Shown here in pieces: positions 9,668 to 22,388 of a DNA stretch of 57,601 bases. The stretch covers positions 1 through 57,601 of the forward strand of contig JNDT01001334.1 in NCBI GenBank assembly GCA_000697055.1. Direction: 5' to 3'. Made by a program: the position numbers and the translations under genes. The first letter of the stretch is position 1, and the number at the start of each line of letters is the position of its first letter. The notes beneath the pieces were generated by a model, which made no database searches, was not told the origin of the DNA, and saw only the letters and a program-made list of their open reading frames with translations. The DNA comes from Saksenaea vasiformis B4078. Taxonomy: Eukaryota > Mucoromycota > Mucoromycetes > Mucorales > Saksenaeaceae.

Positions 9668-12063
9668 ATGACTTCTTTTGCTTCAATAACTACTCCCTCT
9701 AATCCCAACTCTTATTCTACCGCATTTCCTCCTTTACACTCTTTCCCTTGGATGACCTCTAATCTACAAGCAAAGAAAAACGCGAATCACGCCACTTTAC
9801 GTAAAACACCAATACAACACTCACTAGCCCCACCAAAGTTTCCCGCTTATCTTAAACACACCCTCTACGCCGAGCTTGCTCTTGAACAATATAATTATTT
9901 TCAGAACAAGCGGTATGATATCAAACCTGCAAAAGTAACTCCTGGTTTATTTAAGCCTGATGCTGTGGATGACAACAGACAATCGAGTACCGATCGCTGT
10001 TTCCTGGATGACTTGGAATTATGCTTACCTACCGCCTGGAATGTGAAGGACAAATCACGACATATAGAAGTAGGAAGAAGTGGCCTTGAACTGACATATA
10101 TCGGTAATCATCGGCTCGAAAAAAAAACACACAAGTGGATTAATTACTGTTATTGCAGGGCCTGGAAGAAGTGAAACACATGCAGCTTCAGTGCGGGCAA
10201 ACTTTCCAATGCGCCCACAGTGCGGCATCTTTTATTTTGAGATGCGAGTTATCTTCAAAGGTGACGATGGCTATATTGGCATCGGTTTCTGCGGTGAAGA
10301 CAATGAACTGGATAGGTTACCAGGTAATGCAAAACATTTGTGATGATGATGGAACATGTTATCTGACATACCGTGATTTTTTTTAAAAAAAAGGATGGGA
10401 TCATAACTCATGGGGCTATCATGGCGACGACGGCAATTCGTTTGCTGGGTCTGGGACCGGTATGCCGTACGGACCCTGCTTCAGCACAGGTGATGTGATT
10501 GGTTGTGGTGTCAACTTTGCAGACGACACTGCTTTCTACACCAAGAATGGGATGTTTCTCGGTACAGCCTTTCAATCACTAAATACTTCGATCCCACTGT
10601 ATCCGACTATCGGCTTTTGTACTTCCCGGGGAAACGTGATTGCTAACTTTTGTGACGAGCCATTTGTTTTTGACATCATGCAGTATGTGAAGGCAAGCTG
10701 CAAACAGAAAAAAAAACAAACAAATAGACTTACAAATACGTTAGGATCAAAAGTTAAAGTTCTGGTCGGAAATAACTTCGCCGGAAACGGAACAACAAAG
10801 AAGCGAATCAATGGAAGTGGATGACACTGCAGATCCACTGACACTGGATCAGCTGGTTCTGTCCTATCTTATCCATCATGGTTACACAAATACGGCGAAA
10901 TCTGTACTCAAAAGCTGCGAATATGCCGCTGGCAGGAAGCTTGACTTGTACTCGCCTGACACAGGATGCGACATGGCGGGGATACACGACATGCAAGAGC
11001 GACAAAGTACGTGGAAAATTCGTGCGAAACTACCTATTTTAACTCTCTCTCTGTTTTGCAGGTATCCGTGCAGCCATTATCTCTGGAGATATCGATACGG
11101 CCATTGAGCTCACACAACACTATTTTCCCGAGGCATTGCAGGAAAATGGCCGGGGTGAGGAAGTGTTGCTCGAATTGAGATGCCGAAAATTTGTTGAAAT
11201 GATGCGTGACTATAATGAACAAGTTCGGAAAGATCAACAAAGCCGTGATTACAACAATGGAACCTCCCCGGATAGTCATGACATGGAAACGGATGACGAT
11301 TCTTCCCATGGGAATACGACTGCGCAGGATGTAAAAAAAGCCGTTCCTGCGTCGGGAAGGCGCATGAGCTATGCTGCTATCACGGCTTCTTTGTCTTCTA
11401 CAAACCGTACCGGGCATGATCATGTGATGGTAGAAGAAGGAAATGGCCACACCAAAAGGCCAAGACTATGTGTGAAAAGAAGTAGCAGTACCTCAGCTCA
11501 CACAAATGGTGGTAGCGATGTCCAAAGCCCATGTTCCATCGCTGAAGTTGACGAAATCGAAGATGAACGTGCAGCTATGCTGATGAAACGCGCCATGACC
11601 TATGGACAGGAGTTACAGGAGATATATAGAAATGACACCAATCCCAAAGTGAAGGCAAAGCTGATGGTAAGGTTTTTAAGATGGATTTCTTCCTTTTTGC
11701 TGAAAGTGTACGTTCTACCCCGAAAAAAGGAAATCTTTGCATTGTTGGCCTACCCGGATCCTAGTTCCAGTCCTGTGTCACACTTGATGGATACAGTTGA
11801 AAGAGATGCCATCGCTACCAACCTAAATGCAGCTATTCTAGGCAAGTAAAAGAAATGTAAAAGGAAAATTGTTAACATGTCATCGAAATGAAGCCTGCCA
11901 AAAACGACCTGAAGTACCAGCTTTGGAGCGAATATATCGTCAAGCAATCGTGACGAACAAGGAGTTAGCCTACGAAGGACATGCGAAATCTGCATTGATA
12001 AGCATTGATGATCATTGTGCACATGTTCAGTCGCCATCGCACGTCAGCTTCGGAAGTAACTAA
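9668..12063 (+). CDS. SPRY-LisH-CTLH protein, RanBP9/10 and Gid1/Vid30-like (GID/CTLH E3 ligase scaffold)
   Basis: Seven exons: 9668-10103, 10159-10323, 10394-10692, 10745-11006, 11062-11666, 11730-11841, 11894-12063; 682 aa. Order: a Ser/Pro-rich N terminus, a B30.2/SPRY domain (about 145-300; [31 protein letters not shown]), LisH ([15 protein letters not shown]), CTLH ([20 protein letters not shown]), a low-complexity Ser/Asp/Lys linker, and a C-terminal CRA segment (FALLAYPDP..). This is the layout of Gid1/Vid30 and RanBP9, scaffold subunits that bring substrates to the GID/CTLH ubiquitin ligase; in yeast this complex degrades gluconeogenic enzymes. Two introns (10693-10744 and 11842-11893) begin with GC rather than GT (gcaagc, gcaagt), and in both cases the frame and the domain continue only with that donor. 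Confidence 0.87.
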
Positions 12064-12302
12064 ATGTCAACGAGGAGGATGTACGATACAAATCTTCAAA
12101 TAACGCAAGGGTGATTCAAGATTGATTGAAAACGTTAGGACGTTTACTACAGACTTGTAAAAATGAAAAGAAAAGAATACCAATGCGCTTATAATGTGTA
12201 CAAAAGGCGATTTATAAGAAAAAAAAAACGCCTGCTAAACCGAATAAACGAAAAACTATATTACAGGGTTAAAAAAAAATAGAATAAAAAAGGAGCTACG
12301 GA

Positions 12303-13853
12303 TTAGACATTGTTCAATTGGGTGGGTGATGCGATTTTTTCGGGACTGACAGTGCCTTGGGCAGGTTGGTGCTGGTGGACTTCTCTGATATGTTCGGAGA
12401 CCACCTTTTGTTCGCCACTGCTGGGATCGACGGTGACGACCTTGTCGACGTGATAGTATGCCATTTCACCGATTTCTGCTGCGTCCAACCCTTGAAGCTC
12501 CACTTCGGGATCGACACGCAAAGACAATCCAGGGATATGATCCATAATATAGAGAATGGCATAGGTAATGAAGAAAGACCAGGCTGCACCAGCCGTGGCG
12601 TCAGCTAATTGATGAGGAAGTTGCATCCAGTGGCGGTTGAGCCAACCACCAGGAATCTCCGTTACACCGTCCAAACGTGCAATGTAAGATTCGGCAAAGA
12701 TACCGGTCAACAGACTGCCTACATAGCCACCGATACCGTGTACAGCAAACACATCGAGTGCATCATCGTAATTCAACCAATGTTTCAGATGGACTGCCAA
12801 GTTGCAGCAGAGAGCACCAAGGAAACCAATGGCTACGGAGCTTGCCGGGCCTACAAAACCCGAGGCAGGCGTGATCGCGACAAGGCCAGCCACCGCGCCA
12901 GAACAGAAACCAAGTGCAGAGAATTTACGTTCCACACGATAATCGAGACATAACCAGGTAATGGCACCAACAGCTGCGGCGAGATTGGTTACCACACACG
13001 CCATGGCGGCACGCAAATTGCCTGCAAGAGCCGATCCACCGTTGAAACCAAACCAGCCGAACCAGAGGAGAGCGGTGCCGAGAACAACGTTGGACATATT
13101 ATGCGGTTTGAAGTCTTGTGCTTGTGTGACGCTTCCATGGCCATGGCGTTTACCAAGGATAATTGCATAGGCAAGACTGGCAAATCCACTGGAAATATGG
13201 ACAGGTGTTCCACCGGCGAAGTCCAGACCTCCCAACTGAAAACTCCAGCCGTTAGGGTTCCAGGTCCAGTAGGCAAGGAAATCGTACACCAAGGTTGTCC
13301 ATATAAACATAAAAATGATCATTGGTAAAATACGTCCACGTTCAGCAGCAGCACCAATGGCAAGCGCCTAATAGGAATAGGTTAAAAAATTGGTTTTTCT
13401 TTTCTTTTTTTTTTCTGTCCATGAACGTACCGGTGTCAACGCAGCGAACATGCTTTGAAAGAAACAAAAGACGAGATCAGGAAGTGAACTACTACCAGTC
13501 GATGGATCTCCCAAGACACCTCTCAAAAAAGCATTGTCCAGGTTGCCGATCACTCTACTGCCGTTTTTGCTGAACGTAAGACTATAGCCCCATATGAACC
13601 ACTAAATAATAAACACAATAAGGTTACAAAAGGGAACTGTCTACTGCTATTATTATTATTATTATTATTTTACCTGAACGGTGACGACAACTAATGAAAG
13701 GACAGAGCACATTATCAGAGATAATGCGTTCTTTGATCGGGCCATGCCAGAGTAAAAGTAACCCACGCCTGGAATCATTAACCAGACGAGGGCTGTCGAC
13801 ACCAGAATCCAAGCGATATCACCGGAGCTGTACTGTGGAGAGGAAGATTCCAT
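12303..13853 (-). CDS. Ammonium transporter (Amt/Mep, twin-histidine Mep2 type)
   Basis: Three exons: 13674-13853, 13431-13601, 12303-13367; 471 aa, the usual family length. About eleven membrane helices are apparent in the plasma-membrane transporter. Signatures: WLMIPGVGYFYSGMARSKN in helix 1, the first pore histidine in GGTPVHISSG, the second in VFAVHGIGGYVGS, and GALCCNLAVHLKHWLNYDD between them. Both histidines are present, as in AmtB and yeast Mep2, whereas Mep1/3 carry Glu at the first. The charged cytosolic C-terminal tail is about 70 residues long. An ATT trinucleotide run (13648-13669) lies in the first intron beside the donor. GATA motifs upstream suggest nitrogen control (see separate entry). 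Confidence 0.95.
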
Positions 13854-14080
13854 TAAACAAGGAGGGAGGAATTGTGAAAGAGACGAAAAAGGGTGGTGCC
13901 GCCTTTATATACATAAGATAAGAACCGGTTTGATAGGGACCGCGGAGATTTTTTTGTTTATCTTTTGCTTCAAACTTGCCTTTTCGGGTTTACTTTTTTT
14001 ATTTGCAGGATTTAGAACAGTTTGGAAAACGGAAGAATGCAAACAACTACTACTACCAATATAAAAGTCAGATAGCTTAT
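13854..14080 (-). promoter_or_regulatory. Ammonium transporter promoter with GATA motifs
   Basis: A TATA-like tttatata lies at about 13903-13910. GATA-factor motifs occur at 13915-13921 (AGATAAG), about 13959-13965 (TTATCTT, the reverse complement of AAGATAA) and about 14071 (AGATAG). Fungal ammonium transporters are commonly induced by AreA/Gln3-class GATA factors under nitrogen limitation. Binding here is inferred from motifs alone. Confidence 0.35.
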
Positions 14081-15172
14081 TATCCTCAACCATGCCTTTA
14101 ACGATCATTTTGGTAAATAATGAAGAGAGTGTTATTGGGATATCTCGGCTTTATCCGGTTTGATAGTTGAGCACACGGCTCCATCTGGGTTTTATCTTGC
14201 AGTTCCGCGGATCCCGAAATCAAACAGATCATCGCACGAGCCTGTTATCATGGCTTGATAACGATAAAAAAGAAAGTGCCATTCAACACAATCCGGATTA
14301 TGAGGCTGAGCATGATAATTCATCCTTCAATGATTTGTTCCAGTTAAGATTATTCTATCTTATCCTTCTCTCTGTATGAACCACTTTTATTCGTAAACCT
14401 AAATAGTTATCGATGTATACACACGCATCAATGTGATCCAATTACTGTACCTTCCACATGAGTATGCGTTATTGGTAGAAAGTGAGATATGGCTAACAAG
14501 TCGAGAGGAAGAGGGTTGTCAGAAATTGGAGAAGGGTTGCACATACTGTACACACGCTCACCAGCAGGGTCACGCATGTTTATCTTGGTGTACCACTGTC
14601 TTATGGTTGAAGATCCGAATGATAGCATGATCTCAAGGCAAATTGAATCGTACTGACTAGTTATTTCGCATTGATGGGAATTATCTTTCTAGCTTGCCAC
14701 TGCAAAATGAAAATCGTGTATCCAAAAATGGCATATGCACTCCGGTCCCATCTAACAGAAAAAAAAAAGAGGCATCCAACATTGTCTCCACAAGATTCCC
14801 TTTGAAAGTGTTGTTCATCATTTGTTGGGTACAGAAAGTCCATTCAAAGTGTGGCTGCATTTCCTACTCTAATTCTCCCTAAACAAATAAAAAAAAAGCT
14901 GACAATGCAAGATGTCTATTTCCAACGGCAACTGCTTTACGCCCTATTACAGGAGGTTGAAGAGTTGCGTAAGGGAGCGGAAAAAAAGATGTGGGGCTAC
15001 TATCACGGAATTTGTTACTATACAGTTTAGCTGATCCTTTTTTTCCCTCTTCAGTAGGTAGCATGCATCAGCGATTTCTGGGACGTTCCTTCGGAGGTCA
15101 TGCCTTCATTCCCGCTGTCACGTTTCCAGTCTCGCCACCTGCTTGTACTCTCTTCCATTCAGTTACTTCGGC
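14081..15172. other. Intergenic region upstream of Rab18
   Basis: Short ORFs only. A polypyrimidine/AG junction at 14185-14202 followed by an open stretch (to about 14379) resembles an exon start, but no gene could be assembled around it. No RNA gene or repeat was recognised. Confidence 0.4.
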
Positions 15173-16134
15173 ATGGCTCAAGACATCCCTACACTAAAGC
15201 TATTACTTATCGGCAACTCTAACGTTGGAAAGAGTTCTCTCCTGTTACGTTTTACCGATGACACTTTTCTACCTCAAGAGGAAGTGTCTGCAACCATTGG
15301 TAAAACAAAGAAAAAAACTATGTCAACTTCCATATGAATGACTAAAGCATTACTATAGGTGTCGACTTTAAAGTGAGCATGATGCAGTTGGATGGACAGA
15401 CTTTCAAACTGACAATCTGGGTATGAAGTAAATGACAGCAAGAAAGGACTTGGCCTGACGAAACGAATTTTGCATAGGATACGGCTGGACAAGAACGGTT
15501 TCGAACACTCACCTCATCCTATTACCGAGGGGCGCAAGGCGTGATTTTAGGTAAGATTTCTAATTTCTGATAGAAAGTGAATGAACTTAACAATGTAAAA
15601 TAAACCAGTTTACGACGTGAGCAACCGTGATACGTTTGATGCATTGAACACATGGTGGAATGAAGTCAATACCTATTGCTCCAGCCCCGACGTAGTGAAG
15701 ATGATTGTGGGAAACAAACTAGATAAGGTCATCTATATCTTTCTTTGATGTTAATTTACTGACAGGCATATGATTTTGATAGGAGTCTTCCCGGGTTGTT
15801 AGCTACGAGGAGGTAGGAAGGCAATCGGCGTTAGTGAAGTTATTAAACGATTGGCCGCTGTTGGATAGGGTGCAGCATTGGCACGAAAACTTCAGACTTT
15901 ATTCATAGAATGTAGTGCCAAGACGAAGGTTGGAGTAAGAGAAGCATTTGAAGAACTCGTGAGCAAGGTAAAAAGGAGAAAAAAAATGATGACAGGAAAA
16001 TGCGGCTCATGCAGCGGTGCTAGATCATTGAAACCCCGAGCCTGTGGCAGAAAGACGCCGCGCCAGCCTCAACTGTAAGAGTGACAGCGGCTGGAAACGG
16101 TACCTCAGGGAGTTATGACCCGTGTGCCTGTTAG
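15173..16134 (+). CDS. RAB18: Rab18-like small GTPase
   Basis: Seven exons: 15173-15299, 15359-15420, 15478-15550, 15609-15727, 15783-15812, 15869-15967, 16024-16134; 206 aa. All guanine-nucleotide motifs are present: the P loop GNSNVGKSS, switch I around [22 protein letters not shown] and ECSAK. The sequence around [16 protein letters not shown] is diagnostic for Rab18. The protein ends in CAC, a C-x-C double geranylgeranylation site that appears only when the last intron ends at 16023. Rab18 acts on ER and lipid-droplet membranes in other eukaryotes. Exon 5 is only 30 nt long, and the preceding intron has an unusual GTCATC donor. Confidence 0.93.
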
Positions 16135-18980
16135 ATGGTGCTATTTTGTTTTTCTTTCTAAATACGTTACTACCGTTTATTATCTTAGCAAATGTGAGCA
16201 TCAATTACATAGGATAGCTGGATAAAATCTATGTTACTATATTCCGCGACACGCGTGAAGAAAACCCAACCCGATGACTGTTGTGAAGCAACGTGGAGAA
16301 ATAGATATACAATAGAAAACCTGACTTCCACACATTCTCTTTATGCTGGATCTGATTACATTGTTAAAAGCAATACGATCTGCTTCCAAGGAAGTATCCA
16401 GCTTGCTTTGATTTCCCATTCTTGTAAAGAACAAATATTCCAATTGATCCTAGCTATCTACCTTATAACCGAGTTGATGTGCAGCATCAAATGATGGAAT
16501 TCGAAAGCTTTTCTTACCAGGCTTAAAATGGTACATTACAGTGGTAGAACAGTAACCACAGTTATGGCGACCACGTGTCGTCCACGGTAATCTCTTTTGC
16601 ATGATAACAGAAGGAAAAATACTAATTACTGAAACCGTCTTTATTAGATGCAGGGATAAACAAGCAACGTTGATCTGGAATATAGAGAAAGACGATAAAA
16701 CGATAAACAAAGTGTGATCGTTGCGATATTTGAAACAGGGTTTGATTCTAGGTAGCGTGGAGGAATAGTATCTCGAGATATTTCTTTAAACTTGCAGAGA
16801 CCAGCATGATCCGTGTACATTTAATTGATATAATTTAAATTTCATGCTTTCATGGAAATATTGACACGCATTTAGAGGGATCCCAGACTTAACACATGTC
16901 CTTAAAGTATCTCCTTATATGTATCTGCTGACCCCGGGATAAGTTATCCTGTTTGAAATTTTGCTGAGCGTCTTGATACCCTAAACTATGCCAGCGTTCA
17001 ATGTTCATTGTATGAAATAGAGGACAGAATATTATGCAAATTCCACAGTAACTCTCCTCGTAATAGTTATGGCGACTAGGTTCTAGGAGTTGGATCCCAG
17101 TACTAATGCGGATGAATCAATTAGTCGTTGTAGCTGTTGAATACGGGAAGCGAACTATTCAGTTCCATGTGTATCTCTTACATATTAAGATTTATATTGT
17201 TTCCGGTTAATGTATTCAGCGGGTCATTAGGGGACGGCAAGTCGGCAGAATTGAAATGTACGATGTAAGTTATGTTAGCGATAGCCGGGATGAAAAAGCA
17301 TGACGGAATTGTGCACTTCAGCAATTGAAAGGATGCGCCTGACAATATGGAAGAACCAATAGAAATCGGAGAAGAAAGGTATCTTACGTTCGAGTCGTTC
17401 TCTATCAGTCTTCGAATCGTTATGTTGGTCTATCTAAGCCTACCTTCTGAACGGAGGAAATGGAGCAATCACCTCATCCTGCCATGGAGGGACGAGCGGA
17501 CATAGCGTCGGTCGGAGCTCATTAACGATGGACATAGTTCGGAAAGTCCGCCGGACCAAAAAAACAAACATGGTTGCCTCATCCAATGACCTTATGTAGG
17601 TAGCATTATCTGAATAAGGTTAGATCTTTGTGCCTGATGCCTCGTGCGTCGCAACTCCATCCTGTACGTGGAGGAGATTTTATGTGCCATTAATGCACAT
17701 TGGAACGCGCAACAACTCGAACAGCATCAATGTCTATTGCAGCAGCTATCTGTACGCAATCTCTTTGCCTCATCATGCTCCTTTGAAAATACAACGTTCT
17801 GCGATCCGAATCTTCTGACATTTATTTAAGTTTGCTGTACGGTTATGGTAACATCAAACTTCGCTATCCAGGGACTCGTTTTTCTCTGCTTCATCAGTGC
17901 TTCAATCTTACAGGTCCGAAATCTGCTGCCTATTCTCCATCAGGAACAGCACTTGCGCTCATGGAAACTATTGACATCAAAGGCTTAGATTGCTCTCAAA
18001 CCATGTATATCTTTTTAGGTAGGATTTGTCATAGGCAATAAATTCGAAGCGGGAATCATTGTGATCTTTGCAAAGGCAATCAGATCAAGCGATAACATCG
18101 AAGCTGATCGCCGGTTGCGTTCACATGAAACGGCGGACGAATGATTTCCACGCCACTTGGAAAGATCATTCAACTGAAAGAAGCAAATCATGTGATATGC
18201 TACGTTTGTTTGCCGTGTCCGGGTGGTATTTACCGTCTCCCAGAGGCGGGGAGGTAACGGAAACCTTTTTTTTTTATTATGCTATCATTTACCATGGCAG
18301 TTCTAGGAGCGGAGTTACCAGGAGATTTCCGAACAGGAGGATCCGCCGATGCATGGATCTCTAAGTTTGTTGTACAAGAACTAGCGTGCCCTCTTTTTTT
18401 TTTTAATCTCCAACGAGGAAGCAATAGAAAAGAATGGAATGGTAATTCAGCATAGAGAACAACATTTGTATGACTCGATGGTACGCCCTCCATACGCGCT
18501 TCTAAGAATGAATGCTGTCTGTCCGAGTGCGACGCTGATCCGTCCGTCTTCACGGCAATATATTTAAGCAAGACAAAAAGCTCTTTGTTGGCGCCGTTTA
18601 AAAACTTGCTGCGTAACTCCCCCACGTTCCCAGCCTTCGAAAGCCTAGGTTATGTAACTAAAATACCTCACTTCTTGTGATCTCGAATCCAGCTACTCAA
18701 GCTGTTTTCATGAATCTTCATCCTTCTCTCCCAGTTTTATAACGGAGCCTATTTAAATGTTTTTTTTTTCTCACCTTGCGAGCGGACCAAATTCTCCTCA
18801 TTCGAAGCTGTACTCGTCCCACACAATAAATTGAATATCAGATCATCAGATAAATGGTTTGACACCTACATTTATGGGCGGACCTTGTGCAACCGCCGAC
18901 AAGACGGATATCAGCATCGACGTCCTTTATAAACCTTCCAGCCCGATCAAAGTATTTTCTGCTTTTACTTGTTACAGCAG
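16135..18980. other. Long intergenic region with an unresolved coding-like tract
   Basis: 16135-17600 holds only short ORFs. 17630-18625 has several open, coding-like stretches on the plus strand (17644-17829, 17918-18041, 18150-18245, 18299-18400, 18410-18565) with plausible splice borders, for example an intron at 18255-18298. No family is recognised and the frames could not be joined with confidence. A 131-codon minus-strand ORF (18230-18625) overlaps them. 18630-18980 presumably includes the promoter of the transporter gene that follows. Confidence 0.4.
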
Positions 18981-21088
18981 ATGTCAACACCACAAGCACA
19001 ACCCCTGCACATAGGTGTCAGGAAGGTCCAGCTTTTCAAAAAAGTCTGGACTAAAATTGACAGGATCATCATTTTTACAGGGTAAATTTTGCTCTTACAT
19101 CACAAACCTCGGGCCAGCATTTAATCCATAGAACAAATAAACTAGTCTTGTTATGATCTCCTGGGTATCAACATGGGATGCCAACGTCAATGTCACCATC
19201 ACACCTACAGTCACCAGTATATTGAATGCCAACAACATTGCATCCCTTCTATCTACCGTTCTTCATATTCTCCAAGTCTGTCTTATTCCGATGTACTCCA
19301 AAGTTGCTGATTTTACGGGTCGAGCGGAAGTATACACGTTTTCCCTGGTGCTCTATATGATTTCCTTCGTTGTTATGGCGAATGCACAAAACTATGATAT
19401 GCTTATAGTAAGTAGCACTGTGGCAGATCCAAATTGGCTCATTCCTTTTTTTTTTTTCCTAGGGAGGCCGAGTCATCTACGCAATAGGAAAATCCGGCGG
19501 AAATATTCTTGCTCCTATCCTGATCGGAGGTAAACCTACTTTTTTTGCTTTTACGGCATCTGCATGCTTAAATTGGAGTTTAGATATGACATCTGTTGTC
19601 AACAGAGGTCTTATGCAGGGCGTGTATAATATTCCAGCCGTTTTCAGTATGTTTGTCGCCCCTATTGTAGCGGGTATCCTCTTGGAGAGGGGACATTGGC
19701 GCTGGGCCTACGGCATTACACCCATCCTGTTGTTTGTTACAGGCGCTCCCCTCGTATGCAGTCTCTGGCACGTCGATCTTAAAGTGCGACGAATTATACG
19801 ATCTGAACCCAGAACCGAGGAAGAGCAGGCGGCCGAAAAGAGAACGTTCTTTCAAAAAGCGATATGGGTCATCAACGAGATCGATCTGGTCGGAAGCATT
19901 TTATTGGTTGCCGGACTTTGTCTTATCCTTTTGCCGCTAGTACTAGGAAACACCCGCTGGGGTGGATGGGGAAGTCGTATGTGCTCTATTCATTCCTTGT
20001 TGGCAACCTTTTTTTCCTCATTCAGAAAACTTTGTTTTTTTTCTTTTTATAGCTATCACAATTATCACGCTTGTGTGTGGCGTTGTTTCTTGGATCTTAT
20101 TTGCCTTATGGGAATGGAAGGGCGCAGAGAAGCCGATTATTCCCGCCATGGACTGGGAATCGCGCACACCTATTTGGGGTGTCCTGGCAACCACTACCGT
20201 CCACATGATCGCCACGACAAACTGGCAGTATTTCTTAACGTATCTTCAAGTATCGCGTAAAGTGAGCCCAACAAAAGCCACCTACTTGGAAAGAGGATAC
20301 AGTGTTGTGTTTGTCCTGATCCAGACCGTAGTCGGCTATCTCATGAAACGCACACGCGTGTGGAGACCTTTTGTATGGGTCGGCACCTCTCTCTTACTGA
20401 TCGGCGTTGGTTTGATGATCCCAGCCAGATTACCAACTTCATCCGATGCTTTTGTGGTTATCTCACAGGCTATTGCTGGTCTTGGATCGGGTATGCTGGA
20501 CGTCCCGATGATGGTAGCCGTGCAAAGCTCTGTTCCACACAACGGTAAGATAAAAAAATTGTTTTAATTGCCTTCCCCTTTGTTTACTTATATACTCTAT
20601 TTAGACCTTGGTATTGTCACTGCATTATATCAAATGGGCGGATCCCTCGGATCTGCTATTGGATCAACAATGGCTGGCGCCATTTGGAACTCCATGCTAC
20701 CGGGTCAGATGGCGAAGTACGTACCAGGCGAGTACGATTACCAGAAAATCGTGCGAAACATCCAGTACGCCACCAGTCTTCCCGAAGAACAGTACCATGG
20801 CGTGGTCGCAGCATATGGTAGTGTCCAGCGGGTGCTATCCATCATTGCTGTCTGTGTTGCATCCTTGACCTTCATCTTCTCATTACCAATGCGTTCATTT
20901 GGTCTCGACGAATCCGAAGAGGATCGCATCCAAGCAAATGCTGGTAGCTCTACCCCAACTACAAAAGACGAAGGTAAAAAAAAACCTATCACTATGTAAA
21001 GCATGTTCTCACAAACCCATTCTTCTTAGGCGACTCCACAAAGTATGGATTGACTTCGTTGGATGTCTCTTCTAAGTCAAAGGTTTAA
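18981..21088 (+). CDS. MFS siderophore-iron transporter (Sit1/Arn-like)
   Basis: Seven exons: 18981-19081, 19146-19407, 19463-19529, 19584-19976, 20053-20544, 20605-20973, 21030-21088; 580 aa with about 14 membrane helices (DHA/SHS-type major facilitator). Family traits: the early STWDANVNVTI region of helix 1, YSKVADFTGRAEVY (motif A-like loop), GGRVIYAIGKSGGN, and the late GIVTALYQMGGSLGSAIGSTMAGAIW block typical of fungal siderophore permeases. Such permeases import ferric siderophores by proton symport at the plasma membrane; Mucorales make rhizoferrin and also take up foreign siderophores. The actual ligand cannot be told from sequence. An AGATAA motif at about 18847 is a possible iron-GATA site, weakly supported. 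Confidence 0.87.
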
Positions 21089-21901
21089 GCACTCGGGCAG
21101 CGGAACCTGCCAAAAAGAAAAAAGAAAATTCATAATCCTATTAATTACCAAAAATCACTCCTTCCTCACATTCTATTGTATATCCTGTATCGTAATAAAG
21201 CTTCATATATCACCTGTGATTTTCAGGCAAGCTATGTGCAGATTGAGATCGCATCGAATGACAACGTATCTCAACCTCCATCGTCCAGTGGTTTCCTTTA
21301 TAGAAATTGGGAAGCAGATCCAATTACGCGATTTTATTGTTTTATAAAGGGAAATGTGCGAGATTATCCACGCGTAGAAGACGATCAAACGTCATTGTAT
21401 GAGCTATATAGTCAACACAAGCAACTGTCAATCAATCGTACCTGAAGCAACAGTAAAGTATAATAATCTCCTTACGGCCATAGAAGACATCCCAGACGTG
21501 GATATCAACAATGCGTATCGCATTGAAACAAGGCTCATAGTAGGAATTAAAGTAGCTTGCGGATGGTGTAATTCATGGGCTTCTAGGATACTTGTATAAA
21601 ATGTACATCGTAACAAACGACACTTGTCGAGACGTTAATCATAAGTAGAGTCCCGTAATTGAAAGTTGCGCTTGTCAAGCGAGGGAAGGTACATCCCCCA
21701 CTAAAAGCACGTTATCTTAGTACACATATCTGCAAGCACGGTTATGCTCGGATAACCCTTTCGACTAGCCCGCATGAGAAGCATATCTTCTTATCTGTTA
21801 TCACTGTTATCCAGATGAAACCTTCGGGTCATCTGTGATAACACTATTATCACATGTTCCGATGGGAAAGATGTGGTTTTAAGGTTCAAGGACACGACGG
21901 T
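21089..21901. other. Convergent intergenic region
   Basis: Lies between the 3' ends of the siderophore transporter and the Dap1-like gene. Only short ORFs on both strands (such as 21399-21599); nothing recognised. Confidence 0.5.
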
Positions 21902-22388
21902 TTATTGGTCAGGGACAACCTTTCCGATAATTGGATATCTCTTGGAGAAGAAAGTGTACCATTGCTCAAGTGTTTGCAATTCTGCTGGGGTCAGATCACT
22001 GATATCAGCGACACAATCTTCAGGCTTGAGCGAGGATTTTCCCAGGGCCTGTTGCCAGGGTTTTAAGTTTTTGGCTTTCTCTCTTGGGTATTTTTCTTAC
22101 CTTGGATGCGTCTTTTCCAGCAAAGACGTTATAGCCTGCACCTTTACCGTATGCCTCTGCTTTTGTGGACACGTCAAATATTTCGCCTTTAATAGCAACG
22201 AAAATAGGTAACGATGGATCCGATCCATCGTGCTTGGCAAGCTCGGACACGGTAATGGGGGTATCTTTTGGTGGTGCGCTTAAAGATGTATAGGCATTAG
22301 TTGCGACTGAAATACGCCAGCACACACCCTGTGCAGTGCTGTACTCTTCATGAACGACATCGTCGGAACAGGTTACTTACATTGACAT
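21902..22388 (-). CDS. DAP1: Cytochrome b5-like heme/steroid-binding protein (Dap1/MAPR family)
   Basis: Three exons: 22381-22388, 22101-22278, 21902-22048; 110 aa. The product is a single MAPR cytochrome b5-like domain: ITVSELAKHDGS, PIFVAIKGEIFDVS, then AYGKGAGYNVFAGKDAS with the axial heme tyrosine region, and a C-terminal LEQWYTFFSKRYPIIGKV. Dap1 binds heme and supports sterol-synthesis P450 enzymes at the ER. The first coding exon is only 8 nt (ATG TCA AT), chosen because its gtaagt donor and the acceptor at 22279 give a clean MSIAPPKDTP start. An alternative first exon further upstream (ATG near 22437, donor gtgagt) would also join in frame, so the N terminus is uncertain. Confidence 0.85.

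Noticed and set aside
18230..18625. 131-codon minus-strand ORF
   Set aside because: Low-complexity composition, no motif, and it overlaps more protein-like plus-strand stretches; kept only as part of an unresolved tract.
22020..22325. Dap1-like gene read as one unspliced ORF starting MCWRIS
   Set aside because: Ends in residues encoded by the intron 22049-22100 and starts inside the first intron; splicing restores both ends of the MAPR domain.
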